NCBI GenBank assembly: GCA_000621765.1
Contig: JHXJ01000007.1
Location: 1 to 64,000, forward strand
Origin: Ruminococcaceae bacterium AB4001
GTDB lineage: Bacteria; Bacillota; Clostridia; Saccharofermentanales; Saccharofermentanaceae
Length of the DNA stretch: 64,000 nucleotides
Direction: 5' to 3'
Positions 56,110 to 64,000 of the stretch are shown here, one piece after another. The translations under genes and the position numbers were made by a program. The notes beneath the pieces are model-generated. The model was not told where the DNA came from. It saw only the letters and a list, made by a program, of their open reading frames with translations, and ran no database searches. The first letter of the stretch is position 1, and each line of letters begins with the position of its first letter.

Positions 56110-56165
56110 CCTTGTCGGTTTTGTCGTATTTTGTCGGAATTTAAAGCGTTGACGGATGCTATTCT
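56110..56165 (+). promoter_or_regulatory. comEA promoter with a triple TTGTCG element
   Basis: TTGTCG units begin at 56112, 56121 and 56131. TATTCT (56160-56165) follows 23 bases after the last unit, and the ATG lies six bases further on, so the message may be leaderless. The 28-bp element matches the one before the Tad operon except for one T. No good -35 is present, which points to an activator. Confidence 0.75.
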
Positions 56166-56171
56166 TTCCGT

Positions 56172-56930
56172 ATGACGAAAAAGAGCGCGACAAAGAAGAT
56201 CAGGCGGTTCATTTATCCTGCGGCATTCATTCTCATAATAATTCTGAGTGCCTTATATAAGTTTGTTTTCAAGGGAAGCGGGGATGTTCTTGCAGAGGCG
56301 TTCAAGAGCGGTAAGAGGGCTGTCATTACTGATTCTTCCGAAGCGGTAACGGATGTATCGTCAAGCGAAGAATGGGACACGGAAGGGACCACAATGCCTT
56401 CGTCCGAAGCTTCTTCGGAGCCTTCGGAAACTAAAGAATATGTGAGCGTGTATATCTGCGGTGAAGTAAATGTTCCCGGCATTTATGAGGCGCCTAAAGG
56501 CGTCATGCTCAATGAGATAATCGAAGATGCCGGCGGGCTAACTGAAAGCGCGTCAGCCAATAACATCAACCTTGTCTACCGGATAGAATGCAATATGTCG
56601 ATATATATCCCTTCAAAGGAAGAGATTAAGGACGGTTTCAGCGGAGGAGACATAATAAGATCTGACGGGGTATATGTCTGGGGAACCTCTTCAGGCGGTT
56701 CAGGCCAGGCCGGGCAGCCTTCAGGAAACAGCGATGGCAACGTTATGGTGAATATCAATACGGCGACCGTTGATGAATTAAAGACTCTTCCGGGAATAGG
56801 AGACGTGACGGCACAGGCTATCGTCGATTACCGGAAGAATGCTCCTTTCAAGACAATAGAAGACATCAAGAACGTGTCCGGCATAGGAGACTCAAAATAC
56901 AGCCGGATAAAAGATCATATATGCGTATAG
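56172..56930 (+). CDS. comEA: ComEA-like competence protein (DNA receptor)
   Basis: The 252-residue protein has one N-terminal membrane helix (about 12-30), a Ser/Glu-rich linker, a SLBB domain (about 95-160; VSVYICGEVNVPGIYE), and a C-terminal double helix-hairpin-helix (VNINTATVDELKTLPGIG, then VSGIGDSKYSRI). ComEA binds incoming double-stranded DNA on the outer face of the membrane. No ribosome site precedes the ATG. comEC is not adjacent; birA converges from the other side with a one-base gap. Confidence 0.93.
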   Translation: MTKKSATKKIRRFIYPAAFILIIILSALYKFVFKGSGDVLAEAFKSGKRAVITDSSEAVTDVSSSEEWDTEGTTMPSSEASSEPSETKEYVSVYICGEVNVPGIYEAPKGVMLNEIIEDAGGLTESASANNINLVYRIECNMSIYIPSKEEIKDGFSGGDIIRSDGVYVWGTSSGGSGQAGQPSGNSDGNVMVNINTATVDELKTLPGIGDVTAQAIVDYRKNAPFKTIEDIKNVSGIGDSKYSRIKDHICV

Positions 56931-56931
56931 A

Positions 56932-57930
56932 TCAGGTGTAGCCGTAAAGGCCTCTGACACTTACTTCTCCGCTCCTGAGATTTTCTATAGAGCCGTCTGT
57001 GAATTCGACCTTTAAAGAGAAGTCGTCATTGACGGCAAGCGCTGTTTCGGTGCGTCCCTCGCCGTTTTCGACCATGCGGGGATATGCCGTGATCTTGCTG
57101 CCTGCAGTGATATTCAGTTCGCGGTAGCGTTCGATGTAGTAGGAAGACGAGGGCCAGTCGGATCTGAGTTTGTCCATGGTCTTTACCAGTTCAGCGGCAA
57201 GCCTGGAACGGTCGAACTTCCTTCCGCCGTTTTCGATGGATATCGATGTAGCGATGTCCGAGAGCCCGGCAGGAAAGTCGGAGGGGGTCTCATTTACGTT
57301 GATGCCAATTCCGATTATGCAGGTGTCTATAAGGCCGCTTTCGCCCTCTACGGTTACTTCGGTCAGGATGCCGCATATCTTTTTCCTGTTCATGAGGAGG
57401 TCGTTGACCCACTTTATCTGGGTTTCGAGCCCGTAGGCATTCTTGATCGCGTCAGCTACGGCTATTGCGGACCAGCTGGTCAGGTCGGATATCTTATCCA
57501 GGCCGTCTTCAGGCCTGAAAAGGTAGGAGAAGTAGATCCCGACTCCTGAAGGGGATGCAAAGCTCCTGCCGCGTCTGCCTTTACCGCTTGTCTGCTGGTC
57601 GGCAATGACGACCGTTCCGGAAGGCGCGCCCTTTGAAGCCATTTCTTTGAGCACGTTGTTTGTCGAGCCGACAGAATCGAAAAGTAAAATGTCAGAACAG
57701 CGCTGGTCAGGCAGATATGAAGATACGGAACCTTTGGAAAGTATATCGGGGCTTTCCGTGATGAGATATCCTTTGTTTGTGGAGGATTCTATATGGTAAC
57801 CGTCATTCCTTAGAGCTTTAACGGCCGAGTTTACGGCAGCTCTGGTTACACCGAGCTTGCGGCTTATAGTCTCTCCGGAAATGTAATCTTTTTCTCTTGA
57901 AAGCAGCTTAAGGACTTCGTCTTTGAGCAT
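56932..57930 (-). CDS. birA: biotin-protein ligase / biotin operon repressor
   Basis: BirA attaches biotin to carboxylases. The 332-residue form has an N-terminal winged helix (ISGETISRKLGVTRAAVNSAVKAL), so it may also repress biotin genes. The catalytic domain has GKGRRGRSFASPSGVGIYFS and KWVNDLLMNRKKICGILTE, and a C-terminal SH3-like domain ends it. AGGAATACG precedes the ATG. No bio genes are in the window. Confidence 0.95.
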   Translation of the reverse strand: MLKDEVLKLLSREKDYISGETISRKLGVTRAAVNSAVKALRNDGYHIESSTNKGYLITESPDILSKGSVSSYLPDQRCSDILLFDSVGSTNNVLKEMASKGAPSGTVVIADQQTSGKGRRGRSFASPSGVGIYFSYLFRPEDGLDKISDLTSWSAIAVADAIKNAYGLETQIKWVNDLLMNRKKICGILTEVTVEGESGLIDTCIIGIGINVNETPSDFPAGLSDIATSISIENGGRKFDRSRLAAELVKTMDKLRSDWPSSSYYIERYRELNITAGSKITAYPRMVENGEGRTETALAVNDDFSLKVEFTDGSIENLRSGEVSVRGLYGYT

Positions 57931-58064
57931 CGTATTCCTCGTGAGCCCGTTATTCGGGACATTTGATAACTTCTTATATTTAGAAAAATAATAACACTTT
58001 GAATGATTTTGCGATAAAATAATTATGGTAAAGTGAAAAATAATATCTAAAGATTCGGGTGTCT

Positions 58065-59852
58065 ATGGGTACTTATTCTATAGTTCTGGCAGTTGTAATG
58101 CTGGTCAGTATGGCTTCCACATTCGCTCTCGTCCTCTTGTCGAGACGAGGTGCGAACACGCTTGAGATACTCGTTTCACTCTGCATCATGATGAGCAATA
58201 TCGGATATTTCGTATTATCCTGCTCCAGAAACCTTCAAGAAGCTATACTTGCCAATGCACTTGCATATATCGGAGGAATCTTCCTTCCGCTTATTATCGT
58301 TTATATCCTCATAGACTACTCTGATTCAAAAGTACCTATCTGGTTCTCGGGAGCTATCCTTGCCCTCAATATCTTTGTCTATATCACTGTCATCCTTACT
58401 GACAGATTCCCTCTGTTTTATTCGGCAGTCAAATTCGTACCCGGTGATCCCGGCGAGATCGTCAGGGAGCCCGGCCCGATCTATTACATAAGATTTATCA
58501 TCCTTGCCGTTGAGCTCGGTCTCGTAGGATTCTTTACGATCCTTACATATCTCGGTAAGCGTAATGCTTCGTTCAGACTGATGCTGATCTACGCAGGTTC
58601 GATGGTAGGTGCGGTCATAATCTATATCTCAAAGAACTTCTTTGAGCTGAAGTACGATATGATCCCGTTCCTTTACCTCATCTATTCGCTCATCCTTGAT
58701 TATGTCGTTACCAGAACCACGATCTATAACGTTAATCTCAGCGTACAGGAAAAGATCGATGAGCTCAGTGCATACGGCTATATCGTTTTCGACAAGAAGT
58801 TCAGATATGTCGGAAGTAACCCTGTGGCAGAGAAATTCTTCCCCGAGATCAGTAATGCGAGGATCGATTCTAAGATCATTGCAAAGGACTATGCTCTTAA
58901 GGATCTCCTGAAGTGGGTAGCCCAGAATGCCACTGAAGCAACAGCTGAAAAGAAGACGACAGGTAAGTACAAGAAGTCCATCACCATAAATGACAGAAGC
59001 CCTAATGAGAGAAGGTTCCTTGAATGTGAGATGAGCTTTATCCATTTCGGACTCGAAAATCACGTCTCGGGCTATCTCGTTGAGATCATCGACGATACCG
59101 AGCAGCATAACATGATCGAATCGATGAGCTTCAAGGGTGAGTCTTTGAAGCGTGAGGTCGAGAGACAGACCAAGAGAGCACAGTCGATGCAGATGTCCAC
59201 CATCCTCGGCATGGCTGCTATGATCGAATCACGTGACAACTCCACCGGCGGTCACATCAACAGAACATCCGAGTGCGTTGCGCTTTTCGTTGAGCATCTC
59301 AGGACTTTGGATGATTACAACATGAGCGAGAATTATTGGGATTCCGTAATTTACGCTGCACCTCTCCACGATCTCGGAAAGATAGCGGTTGACGATGCTA
59401 TCCTCAGAAAGCCTACAGGACTTACGGAGGAAGAGTATGAGAAGATGCAGACACATGCCGCATACGGCGCCCAGATCATGAACAAGGTGCTTTATGACGT
59501 TGACGATAAGGAATTCGTAAAGGTCGCTGCAAACGTAGCTCACTATCACCACGAGAAGTATAACGGTACAGGTTATCCCGACAAGTTAAGAGGCGAGAAT
59601 ATTCCTTTCGAGGCAAGGATAATGGCTCTTGCCGATGTTTTCGACGCTCTGGCTAGCAGAAGATATTACAAGGATCCTATGTCTTATGATGAGGCATTTG
59701 AGATCATCAGACAGGAACTCGGACATCACTTTGATCCACATCTCGGACGTATCTTTATCTCTTTGAAACCCAGGATAATTGCTCTTTATGAATCATTTGA
59801 AAAGACTGAATATGGCCGTAATAAAGAGCGTGATTCTGATTTCGGAATCTGA
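58065..59852 (+). CDS. 7TM-PAS-HD-GYP protein, probable cyclic-di-GMP phosphodiesterase
   Basis: The protein (595 residues from the ATG) has seven membrane helices in the first 220 residues, a PAS-like domain (about 240-345), a short coiled coil, and an HD-GYP domain with HDLGK near 438, HHEKYNGTGYP near 500, and further metal-binding His/Asp. HD-GYP enzymes degrade cyclic-di-GMP. An in-frame GTG six bases upstream is the alternative start; neither has a strong ribosome site. No diguanylate cyclase is encoded in the window. Confidence 0.88.
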   Translation: MGTYSIVLAVVMLVSMASTFALVLLSRRGANTLEILVSLCIMMSNIGYFVLSCSRNLQEAILANALAYIGGIFLPLIIVYILIDYSDSKVPIWFSGAILALNIFVYITVILTDRFPLFYSAVKFVPGDPGEIVREPGPIYYIRFIILAVELGLVGFFTILTYLGKRNASFRLMLIYAGSMVGAVIIYISKNFFELKYDMIPFLYLIYSLILDYVVTRTTIYNVNLSVQEKIDELSAYGYIVFDKKFRYVGSNPVAEKFFPEISNARIDSKIIAKDYALKDLLKWVAQNATEATAEKKTTGKYKKSITINDRSPNERRFLECEMSFIHFGLENHVSGYLVEIIDDTEQHNMIESMSFKGESLKREVERQTKRAQSMQMSTILGMAAMIESRDNSTGGHINRTSECVALFVEHLRTLDDYNMSENYWDSVIYAAPLHDLGKIAVDDAILRKPTGLTEEEYEKMQTHAAYGAQIMNKVLYDVDDKEFVKVAANVAHYHHEKYNGTGYPDKLRGENIPFEARIMALADVFDALASRRYYKDPMSYDEAFEIIRQELGHHFDPHLGRIFISLKPRIIALYESFEKTEYGRNKERDSDFGI

Positions 59853-59858
59853 CCGACG

Positions 59859-61217
59859 TTAATCCATTTCGTCGTTAATGATATTTCTGACCCATTTGTA
59901 TTTCCGGTAGTGGATTATGACTACCGGAATCTTTATTATCTCGTCGAGATTTAACAGGAAGTAGACTACCATTACCGGGCAGTTGAAAACGAAGGCGGTG
60001 AGATAGCCCACAGGTACGATGAATGCCCACATCGTTAATGTATCGCAGATGAATCCGAACTTGGTGTCGCCGCCTGCAGAGAATATTCCACCGATAAGTA
60101 TCGAGTTGATCGATCTTCCCAGAATGTAGTAGCTGCACATCAGGAGCATTATCAGCAGGTAATGTTCAGCCGTGTCCGTAAGGTTGGTGAAGTAGAGGAT
60201 GAGGGGCGCTGATGCAGCCGCGATACATCCGAGGATGATGCCTGAGATGATTCCCAGCTTGAAGAGCTTGTCGCCATAAAGTTTTGCCTTGTCGAGCCTT
60301 CCGGCGCCGAGCTCGTTGCCGATTACGATAACGCTTCCAGAAGCGATCGCGTAGCACAGGCAGGAGACGAGGTCTTTGACGATTGCCGCAATGCTGTTCG
60401 CGGATGCGACATCGGTACCGAGGTGTCCTAAGATGACAGTTATCATGGCAAAGCCGAAACCCCAGATCAGCTGGTTCAGGGTATAGGGGAGGGTGTATTT
60501 TGAAAACCTCTTCCTGAGATCCAGATCGACATGGAAGATATTGCTCAGTCTAAGCCTGAACTTTGTAAGCTTAAGGTTGAATATGAGGCAGAGCAGAAAT
60601 CCTGCCGCGTTGGATATGGATGTGGCAAGGGCAGCTCCCTTGATCCCCATTTCGGGAGCTCCGAAAAGTCCGAAGATGAATACCGCGTTCAGGAAGACGT
60701 TGAGAAATACGATCGCTATGCTTGCGATGGTGCACTGCTTTACGAAGCCTACGTTTTTGAGCAGTGTCTCATAGATCATTGCAAGAGCCATAAAGATGTA
60801 TGAGAAAGAAGCGAACCTGAGATAGGGTATAGCGCCTTCTATGAGCTCCGGGACATCAGTGAATATCCTGATGACTCCTTCGGGAATGAACATCGAGCAG
60901 GCAAAGAATACGAGCATTATAGGAAGTGATAACGTGAACATGTATCCGAAGATCTTTTCGATCGACTCGGTATCTCCCTTCCCCCAATACTGGGCAGCCA
61001 GAATAGAACCGCCTGCCGTGATCGAGTATGAGAACAGCGACAGTACGAATGGCACCTGAGAAGCGAGCGATACCGATGTCATCGCTTCCTGGGAAAGGAA
61101 TAACAGCATTACCGCATCTGATATCGGGACGAGCGCGAAAACGAGGTTCTGCAGCGTCATCGGAAGTATCAGCGAGATAAGCTTTTTCCGGAATGTCGTA
61201 TCTTTTACATTTTGCAT
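59859..61217 (-). CDS. MATE-family efflux transporter
   Basis: The 452-residue protein has twelve predicted membrane helices in two similar halves, typical of multidrug and toxin extrusion transporters driven by Na+ or H+. Landmarks include VPISDAVMLLFLSQEAMTSV near the start and SGSVIVIGNELGAG in the second half. No ribosome site precedes the ATG; instead TACAAT lies six bases upstream, suggesting a leaderless message. The substrate cannot be read. Confidence 0.9.
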   Translation of the reverse strand: MQNVKDTTFRKKLISLILPMTLQNLVFALVPISDAVMLLFLSQEAMTSVSLASQVPFVLSLFSYSITAGGSILAAQYWGKGDTESIEKIFGYMFTLSLPIMLVFFACSMFIPEGVIRIFTDVPELIEGAIPYLRFASFSYIFMALAMIYETLLKNVGFVKQCTIASIAIVFLNVFLNAVFIFGLFGAPEMGIKGAALATSISNAAGFLLCLIFNLKLTKFRLRLSNIFHVDLDLRKRFSKYTLPYTLNQLIWGFGFAMITVILGHLGTDVASANSIAAIVKDLVSCLCYAIASGSVIVIGNELGAGRLDKAKLYGDKLFKLGIISGIILGCIAAASAPLILYFTNLTDTAEHYLLIMLLMCSYYILGRSINSILIGGIFSAGGDTKFGFICDTLTMWAFIVPVGYLTAFVFNCPVMVVYFLLNLDEIIKIPVVIIHYRKYKWVRNIINDEMD

Positions 61218-61223
61218 GTGCGT

Positions 61224-61229
61224 ATTGTA
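61224..61229 (-). promoter_or_regulatory. -10 element six bases before the MATE start codon
   Basis: Minus-strand TACAAT (61229-61224) places the expected transcription start at the ATG. The -35 region (TTTATT) is poor. Confidence 0.4.
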
Positions 61230-61382
61230 TCAGAGTGCGCCCGAAAATAAAGGAGCATCACCAAACACGGATTAAAAGAGCAAATTATTAAGCGAAATAC
61301 TGCTATGGGTGGGAATGGCATTATCCACAGATATAATGTATGATAAAAAATATTTAATAAAACTATAAAGGTGGGGAATAAT

Positions 61383-61811
61383 ATGAAAGCGGTGAGTATA
61401 GTTTTAACGATTTTAATGGTGGCTTCTTTTTCACTTACAAAGTGCACTGCGAAGCTTTTTCCGAACGGGATCGATCCTTCTACAGTAGAATCGATCGCAA
61501 GTGAGCTGTCAGGTGAGACAGATCCGACTTCAGTAACGCCTTCTGTACCTGAAGAAGTCAGGACATACACTATCCCTGATGTAAAAGGAATGCCCTATGA
61601 TAAAGCACGCAGCCTTATCGAAGATGGTATCAAGGAAGCAGGCATGACCAACGTATATGTTAATTTCTTCTGGGATCCCAGTAATTACGATCCTGCAATG
61701 AACGCAAAGATTACGTATATCAAACCCGCACCTGGAACAGTCCTCATCGATGACGGTACCACTATAGTAATTGAATTGGCTGCCGGAGAGCAGGCTCCTT
61801 TCAGCAACTGA
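61383..61811 (+). CDS. small exported protein with a PASTA domain
   Basis: The 142-residue protein has a hydrophobic signal sequence with a possible lipobox ending at Cys21 (SLTKC; Lys before Cys is unusual). A Thr/Ser/Pro linker follows, then one PASTA domain (about 65-135; IPDVKGMPYDKARSLI...PGTVLIDDGTTIVI). PASTA domains of kinases and penicillin-binding proteins sense peptidoglycan, and a free-standing one is less common. AAAGGTGGGG sets the ATG at 61383. A TATAAT at 61332-61337 may be its -10. Confidence 0.78.
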   Translation: MKAVSIVLTILMVASFSLTKCTAKLFPNGIDPSTVESIASELSGETDPTSVTPSVPEEVRTYTIPDVKGMPYDKARSLIEDGIKEAGMTNVYVNFFWDPSNYDPAMNAKITYIKPAPGTVLIDDGTTIVIELAAGEQAPFSN

Positions 61812-61821
61812 CATTAATAAC

Positions 61822-63270
61822 GTGGGTAAATGCTTTCACTTCAGCATGGATATTCCTGATCCGGATGTGATCTTCCTTGAAGGTTACTATTTCCTGATCA
61901 CGACTACCATGCACTTTTTCCCTGGCGGAGAGATCTTACGGTCTTCTGACCTGAAGAAGTGGGAGCATTATTCATATGTCTTCGACAGGCTCGAAAGCAC
62001 TCCCGGACAGTGCCTTGAAGGTGATTCTTACATTTACGGTAAGGGCATGTGGGCTCCCTGCATCAGATATCACGACGGCACGTTCTATGTGGCGTTTTCT
62101 TCAAATGACATGGATAAGACATACCTGTTCAGGTCAAAGGATCTGAAAGGCCCATGGAGCAGAAGTGAGATAAAGGGCTTCTATCACGATCTGTCATTGC
62201 TTTTCGATAACGGTAAGGCATATGTGGTATATGGAAATACCGACATCCATCTGACTGAATTAAATGCTGAACTGACTGGTCCCAAAGAGGGCGGACTTGA
62301 CCGCGTGATCGCTGATGACAGCGGAAATCCGATGCTCGGACTTGAAGGCTCGCACATTTATAAGATCGGTTCTAAGTACTATCTTTTCATGATCCATTCG
62401 CTCAGGGAGCGTTGGAGAAGAGTTGAAGCGCTGTATGTTTCAGACAGCCTTGAAGGCGAATTTACCGGATGCGATATTTTCGATAACGATCTTGGTATCA
62501 GGGATTCCGGAATCGCGCAGGGCGGCTATGTTGAAGGCCCATTGGGCTGTCACATGATAATGTTCCAGGACAGCGGTGCAGTAGGAAGGCTTCCTGTCGT
62601 CGTACCGTTTGAGTTTAAAGACGGTATGCCGGTCTTCGATGAAGAAAACACTGTTGAAGAATGTGAGCTGTGTGGCCTTTGCGGCTGCGATGATTTCATC
62701 GACGGATATAAAGACTTCTGGCAGTTCAACCATGAACCGGATATGAGCCTTGTCAGCTTTGATAAGGGATTCCACATCACCACTGATAAAGTCAGCATGA
62801 ACCTCTTCCATGCCAAAAATACACTGACTCAAAAGATCGAAGGTCCCGTAAGAAGCGCGGTCGTAACCGTCGATGCAAGCGGCATTAACAACGGGGATTA
62901 TGCAGGCCTTTCTGCGTTCCAGGGAGATTACGCCTTTGTCGGTGTTACGAAGGATGACACAGGGTTTTACGCCGTCATGCTGAGCAATACGAGTAAGGGC
63001 GGACCGTGGGATCTTAGCGAAGAAGCCGGCGTAACAGAAGAACGCATCAGCATAAGCGAAAGTAAGCTTACGGTTAAAGTCGAATGCGATTTCAACCAAG
63101 ATACTGCGACCTGCTGCATCAAGACCGCAGACGGCTTCAGGCAGATCGGCACGTCTCACGGTCTCCGTTTCAGACTTGATCACTTTACCGGCTGCAGGTT
63201 CGCTCTGTCATGTTTCTCGACTGAGGCAGCAGGCGGTTGCGCGGTGTTCAACGATTTTGTGGTGGAGTGA
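61822..63270 (+). CDS. family 43 glycoside hydrolase (beta-xylosidase/arabinofuranosidase type)
   Basis: The five-bladed propeller shows the GH43 triad contexts: Asp in IPDPDV, Asp in YHDLSLLFDNGK, and Glu in GLEGSHIYKIG. A beta-sandwich C-terminal domain of about 170 residues follows, as in XynD-like enzymes. The start is uncertain: the frame is open from a TTG at 61771, overlapping the PASTA gene, but GTG 61822 or ATG 61846 fits the family N-terminus better, and none has a good ribosome site. With no signal peptide it should act inside the cell on imported oligosaccharides. Confidence 0.85.
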   Translation: MGKCFHFSMDIPDPDVIFLEGYYFLITTTMHFFPGGEILRSSDLKKWEHYSYVFDRLESTPGQCLEGDSYIYGKGMWAPCIRYHDGTFYVAFSSNDMDKTYLFRSKDLKGPWSRSEIKGFYHDLSLLFDNGKAYVVYGNTDIHLTELNAELTGPKEGGLDRVIADDSGNPMLGLEGSHIYKIGSKYYLFMIHSLRERWRRVEALYVSDSLEGEFTGCDIFDNDLGIRDSGIAQGGYVEGPLGCHMIMFQDSGAVGRLPVVVPFEFKDGMPVFDEENTVEECELCGLCGCDDFIDGYKDFWQFNHEPDMSLVSFDKGFHITTDKVSMNLFHAKNTLTQKIEGPVRSAVVTVDASGINNGDYAGLSAFQGDYAFVGVTKDDTGFYAVMLSNTSKGGPWDLSEEAGVTEERISISESKLTVKVECDFNQDTATCCIKTADGFRQIGTSHGLRFRLDHFTGCRFALSCFSTEAAGGCAVFNDFVVE

Positions 63271-63386
63271 TAAACTTTCCGATTGTTTATTCACTAAGCA
63301 CTTTGTTTTCGGTTTTTCGAAAATAATACAATCACTTTTTTCATATAGACATTTTTTGATTGTCTTCATATGTGAGACCCATTCGC

Positions 63387-63430
63387 GAAAAAAAGGGTGC
63401 TGCCCGGCGAATCCGCCTTTACAGCACCCC
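63387..63430 (-). terminator. intrinsic terminator of the left-pointing gene at the window end
   Basis: On the minus strand GGGTGCTG pairs with CAGCACCC, followed by a run of T residues. It may also work weakly for the GH43 gene on the plus strand. Confidence 0.88.
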
Positions 63431-63462
63431 AATAGTTTTTCTTTGAGTTTCTAAAGTTTATA

Positions 63463-64000
63463 TCAGTGGCCGAATCCGCCTCTTCCGTCAGGGTTTCCCA
63501 TTCCGTCCGGTCCTCCATTTCCGCCGAAGCCGCCTCCGCCCATGAACTGGTTAGTAATTGTATCTGTTTCCTCACCGTTTACTATTAACGTGCCGCCAGT
63601 GTATTCACAGTCTCCGTCGTAATCAAAGGGCGACTGTGCTGTTATGTTAAGCGTTCCGCCATTGATGTAGAGATTGCCGTTGGAATCGATAGCGTCAGTG
63701 TCTCCGCTGCCCATTGATATCGTGACCTCGCCGCCGTTAATTGTGCAGGAGGGAGTATAAGAAGATGACTTTTTGGCTGCGTTGATACCGTCATCGGAAG
63801 CGCTTATATCTAATGTTCCTTCGTTGATCGTTATCACGGTTGCTTCCATGCCCTCGGCTGCTGTTATCTTTATGCTGCCGTCTTCGATCGTCAGATATGA
63901 AGTTGCGTGTATACCGTCGTCAGCGGCATTGATTTCGACCGTTCCGCCCGAGATCGTAATGTATCCCAATGTGTCATCGTCTTCGTTCTCTGCATGGAGA
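63463..64000 (-). CDS. carbohydrate-binding-domain (DUF4353-like) protein, 5' part outside the window
   Basis: The frame is open across the right edge (upstream residues read HAENEDDDTLGYITISG), so only the C-terminal 179 or so residues are visible. They form repeats such as ISGGTVEINAADDGIHA and ISASDDGINA, the pattern of right-handed beta-helix or DUF4353 carbohydrate-binding-domain surface proteins. The end is Gly-rich (FMGGGGFGGNGGPDGMG). A terminator follows at 63387-63430. The function and full length cannot be judged. Confidence 0.82.
   Translation of the reverse strand, partial: LHAENEDDDTLGYITISGGTVEINAADDGIHATSYLTIEDGSIKITAAEGMEATVITINEGTLDISASDDGINAAKKSSSYTPSCTINGGEVTISMGSGDTDAIDSNGNLYINGGTLNITAQSPFDYDGDCEYTGGTLIVNGEETDTITNQFMGGGGFGGNGGPDGMGNPDGRGGFGH

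Noticed and set aside
62440-63183. 247-codon minus-strand frame
   Set aside because: Inside the GH43 gene, with no recognisable motif and no ribosome site.

Overview
This 64 kb window looks like chromosomal DNA of an anaerobic member of the Firmicutes (class Clostridia). The clues are AGGAGG-type ribosome binding sites, a SAM-I riboswitch before metK, choline-binding-type cell-wall repeats, an IPATG (LPXTG-like) sorting signal, a Tad pilus locus and a GH43 glycosidase. I cannot name the genus; a gut or rumen habitat is a guess. I see no phage, transposase, CRISPR array or rRNA.

Layout. 1-1.2 kb: a possible structured RNA and a lipoprotein. 1.3-8 kb: rpsO, nadE, an SGNH hydrolase, pnp behind a folded leader, and a zinc-ribbon membrane protein. 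8.1-12.6 kb: a sortase-type adhesin with a 1.4 kb Thr/Ala/Pro/Ser stalk. 12.7-15 kb (minus): tRNA-Leu(GAG), an OGG-type glycosylase and an RlmL-like methyltransferase. 15.5-17.2 kb: proA and rpiB. 17.3-24 kb: the F-type ATP synthase operon, in which the only recognisable delta-subunit sequence is fused to the front of alpha. 24-29.1 kb (minus): a compact Tad locus (TadZ-like, TadA, fused TadB-TadC, Flp-like pilin, FHA protein). 29.4-35.1 kb: a two-component operon ending in a cell-wall-binding protein. 35.2-43.5 kb: metK, recD2, comFC, an orphan solute-binding lipoprotein and an MraY-type transferase. 43.6-51.1 kb: argS, pepF, an RsmF-like methyltransferase, rdgB and an LRR surface protein behind an attenuator-like leader. 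51.3-58 kb: an ACT protein, hom, purD, a nadD-yqeK fusion, rsfS, comEA and birA. 58-64 kb: an HD-GYP protein, a MATE transporter, a PASTA lipoprotein, GH43 and a partial carbohydrate-binding-domain protein.

Two regulatory links were read directly from repeated DNA. First, a 28-bp element made of three TTGTCG direct repeats lies before both the Tad operon (29208-29235) and comEA (56110-56137), in the same orientation to each gene and the same distance from a -10-like hexamer. It suggests co-control of the pilus and DNA-uptake genes. Second, an exact 21-bp repeat lies before the response-regulator gene (32344-32364) and before the LRR surface-protein gene (49181-49201), so that regulator may control both loci.

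The strongest candidates for something undescribed are the delta-alpha ATP synthase fusion, the Tad/ComEA element, the split sensor system with its 21-bp element, the pnp leader in which an anti-Shine-Dalgarno can pair with either of two partners, and the structured RNA at 72-257. Promoters, terminators and RNA folds were judged by eye. Family names come from recognised motifs, not database searches.
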